Source of the DNA: Desulfuromonadaceae bacterium
GTDB taxonomy: Bacteria > Desulfobacterota > Desulfuromonadia > Geobacterales > Pseudopelobacteraceae
Assembly: GCA_028687585.1 (NCBI GenBank)
Contig: JAQTZV010000003.1
Coordinates: forward strand, 186,001-250,000
Direction of reading: 5' to 3'
Length of the DNA stretch: 64,000 nucleotides
Shown: piece by piece, positions 63,335 through 64,000 of the stretch
Numbering within the stretch: the stretch's first letter is position 1
How the letters are laid out: every line of letters starts with the position of its first letter
Notes under the pieces: model-generated
What the model saw: the letters and a program-made list of their open reading frames with translations, nothing else
What the model was told of the DNA's origin: nothing
Database searches by the model: none
Program-made: the position numbers and the translations under genes

Positions 63335-63976
63335 ATGCCGACACCTGTCAACACCACCGCAACACGCGAAGACATCTACCGCCTGCTGGCGGCCTGTTAC
63401 TATCCGCCATCAAAAGCCCTGATTGAGGAGAATTGTTGTACAACTCTTGTCACACTGCTTGAGACTATCGTGCCGGATGCCGTACAATATGCCGTAGACG
63501 CTACCGTTGCTTTAGGCAACAGTTCGCTCGACGATCTGGCTGTCGAACATGCCCGCCTGTTCATCGGCCCCTTCCAGCTTGTTGCACCACCATACGGTTC
63601 GATCTATCTTGACGACACCAAAACCGTCATGGGGGAATCAACTGCAAAAGTCGCGGCTTTCTACCACAACTGCGGCCTGCAATTGGCCGAGGATTTCCAT
63701 GAACTGCCGGACCACTGTGCCGTTGAACTGGAGTTTATCTCCTTCCTGGCCTTCAAACAACGAGAGGCAGAGTCTTCAGGCAATTCAGATGAAGTGACCC
63801 GGATAACATCTCTACAACAGGAATTCCTCGGCAGATTTCTGATGCCGTGGCTGGAACAGTTTACCGCCGCCATAATTAGCGACGGCGAAGCCCCGTTCTA
63901 TCAGGCAATAGCAAGATGTACCGCCACTTTCATCAATGCGGACTATGCCTCTTTGCCCAGCACAAACAATGGCTGA
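63335..63976 (+). CDS. TorD-family molybdoenzyme chaperone (ArrD-like)
   Basis: This 213-residue all-helical protein has the TorD family blocks REDIYRLLAACYYPPS near the start, VEHARLFIGPFQLVAPPYGSIYLD (about 70-93) and DHCAVELEFISFLAFK (about 128-143). It should guide cofactor insertion into ArrA before Tat export. The ATG at 63335 is preferred (AAGGA about 10 bp upstream); an earlier in-frame start at 63308 lies next to the hairpin repeat. Confidence 0.88.
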   Translation: MPTPVNTTATREDIYRLLAACYYPPSKALIEENCCTTLVTLLETIVPDAVQYAVDATVALGNSSLDDLAVEHARLFIGPFQLVAPPYGSIYLDDTKTVMGESTAKVAAFYHNCGLQLAEDFHELPDHCAVELEFISFLAFKQREAESSGNSDEVTRITSLQQEFLGRFLMPWLEQFTAAIISDGEAPFYQAIARCTATFINADYASLPSTNNG

Positions 63977-64000
63977 TACCAAAACGCATACCGGCTGCAG
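63969..64000 (+). CDS. Start of a further gene (cut by the window end)
   Basis: An ATG overlaps the chaperone stop (TGA at 63974-63976) and opens MADTKTHTGC up to the window edge. The overlap style matches the rest of the operon. Too short to identify. Confidence 0.5.
   Translation, partial: MADTKTHTGC

Noticed and set aside
1..64000. tRNA, rRNA, CRISPR array, IS element or prophage
   Set aside because: No cloverleaf, regular repeat-spacer array, transposase or phage gene was seen on either strand.

Overview
The window reads as a Deltaproteobacterial (Desulfobacterota) chromosome, most likely Geobacteraceae. The reasons are the gene order (bamA-skp-lpxD-fabZ-lpxA followed by lpid A and core LPS genes; rho-rpmE-DUF1385), a triheme c7-type cytochrome, a dissimilatory arsenate reductase locus, and dispersed hairpin repeats that resemble those of related genomes. 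This is inferred from gene content; no database was searched. I saw no tRNA, rRNA, CRISPR array, transposase or integrase.

1-9.9 kb: the end of bamA, the periplasmic chaperone gene skp/ompH, and a nearly gap-free Kdo-lipid A operon (lpxD, fabZ, lpxA, lpxB, msbA, an LpxL-type acyltransferase, waaA, lpxK). No UDP-diacylglucosamine hydrolase (lpxI/lpxH) lies in it. 9.9-21.5 kb: a core-oligosaccharide/O-chain cluster with a Trm112-like protein, three intact GT9 heptosyltransferases and one decayed one, four other glycosyltransferases, a three-gene dTDP-3-amino-3,6-dideoxyhexose module, and a diacylglycerol-kinase-like protein.

21.6-32.6 kb: housekeeping genes (tcdA, rho, rpmE, thyX, DUF1385, an RluA-type pseudouridine synthase, a YdfG-like SDR, an RRM protein with a histone H1-like tail, a DUF4139 protein) and, on the minus strand, the radical SAM/DUF4130 pair of unknown function. 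32.6-38.9 kb: a TetR-controlled RND efflux operon. Its pump gene is fused in frame to a TolC-type outer-membrane protein, and the junction looks like an intergenic repeat. This is the oddest gene in the window.

38.9-45.8 kb (minus strand): a SPOR protein, argS, a 55-residue four-cysteine protein, ftsB/divIC, a UDP-glucuronate decarboxylase, UDP-glucose dehydrogenase, rsmI and a RhtB exporter. 45.8-51.5 kb: an RlmI-like methyltransferase, a CAP protein, DUF2461, and then a more AT-rich accessory block (DUF4145, lipoprotein, SEC-C protein, BrnT/BrnA) with attC-like or palindromic DNA at its junctions.

51.7-55.6 kb (minus strand): an ArsR regulator with a relic of a second arsR beside it, an OmpR-type two-component system, a cytochrome b561-like protein and a DUF5666 protein. 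55.8-64 kb: a co-oriented arsenate respiration locus. It has a PhnD/AioX-like periplasmic sensor with a C-terminal CX3CH, an NtrB-like kinase, an NtrC-like regulator, a triheme cytochrome, arrA, arrB, a TorD-type chaperone, and the first codons of a further gene. The likely logic is that the periplasmic protein senses arsenic oxyanions, the kinase and sigma-54 activator relay the signal, and ArrAB reduces arsenate with electrons from the cytochrome pool.
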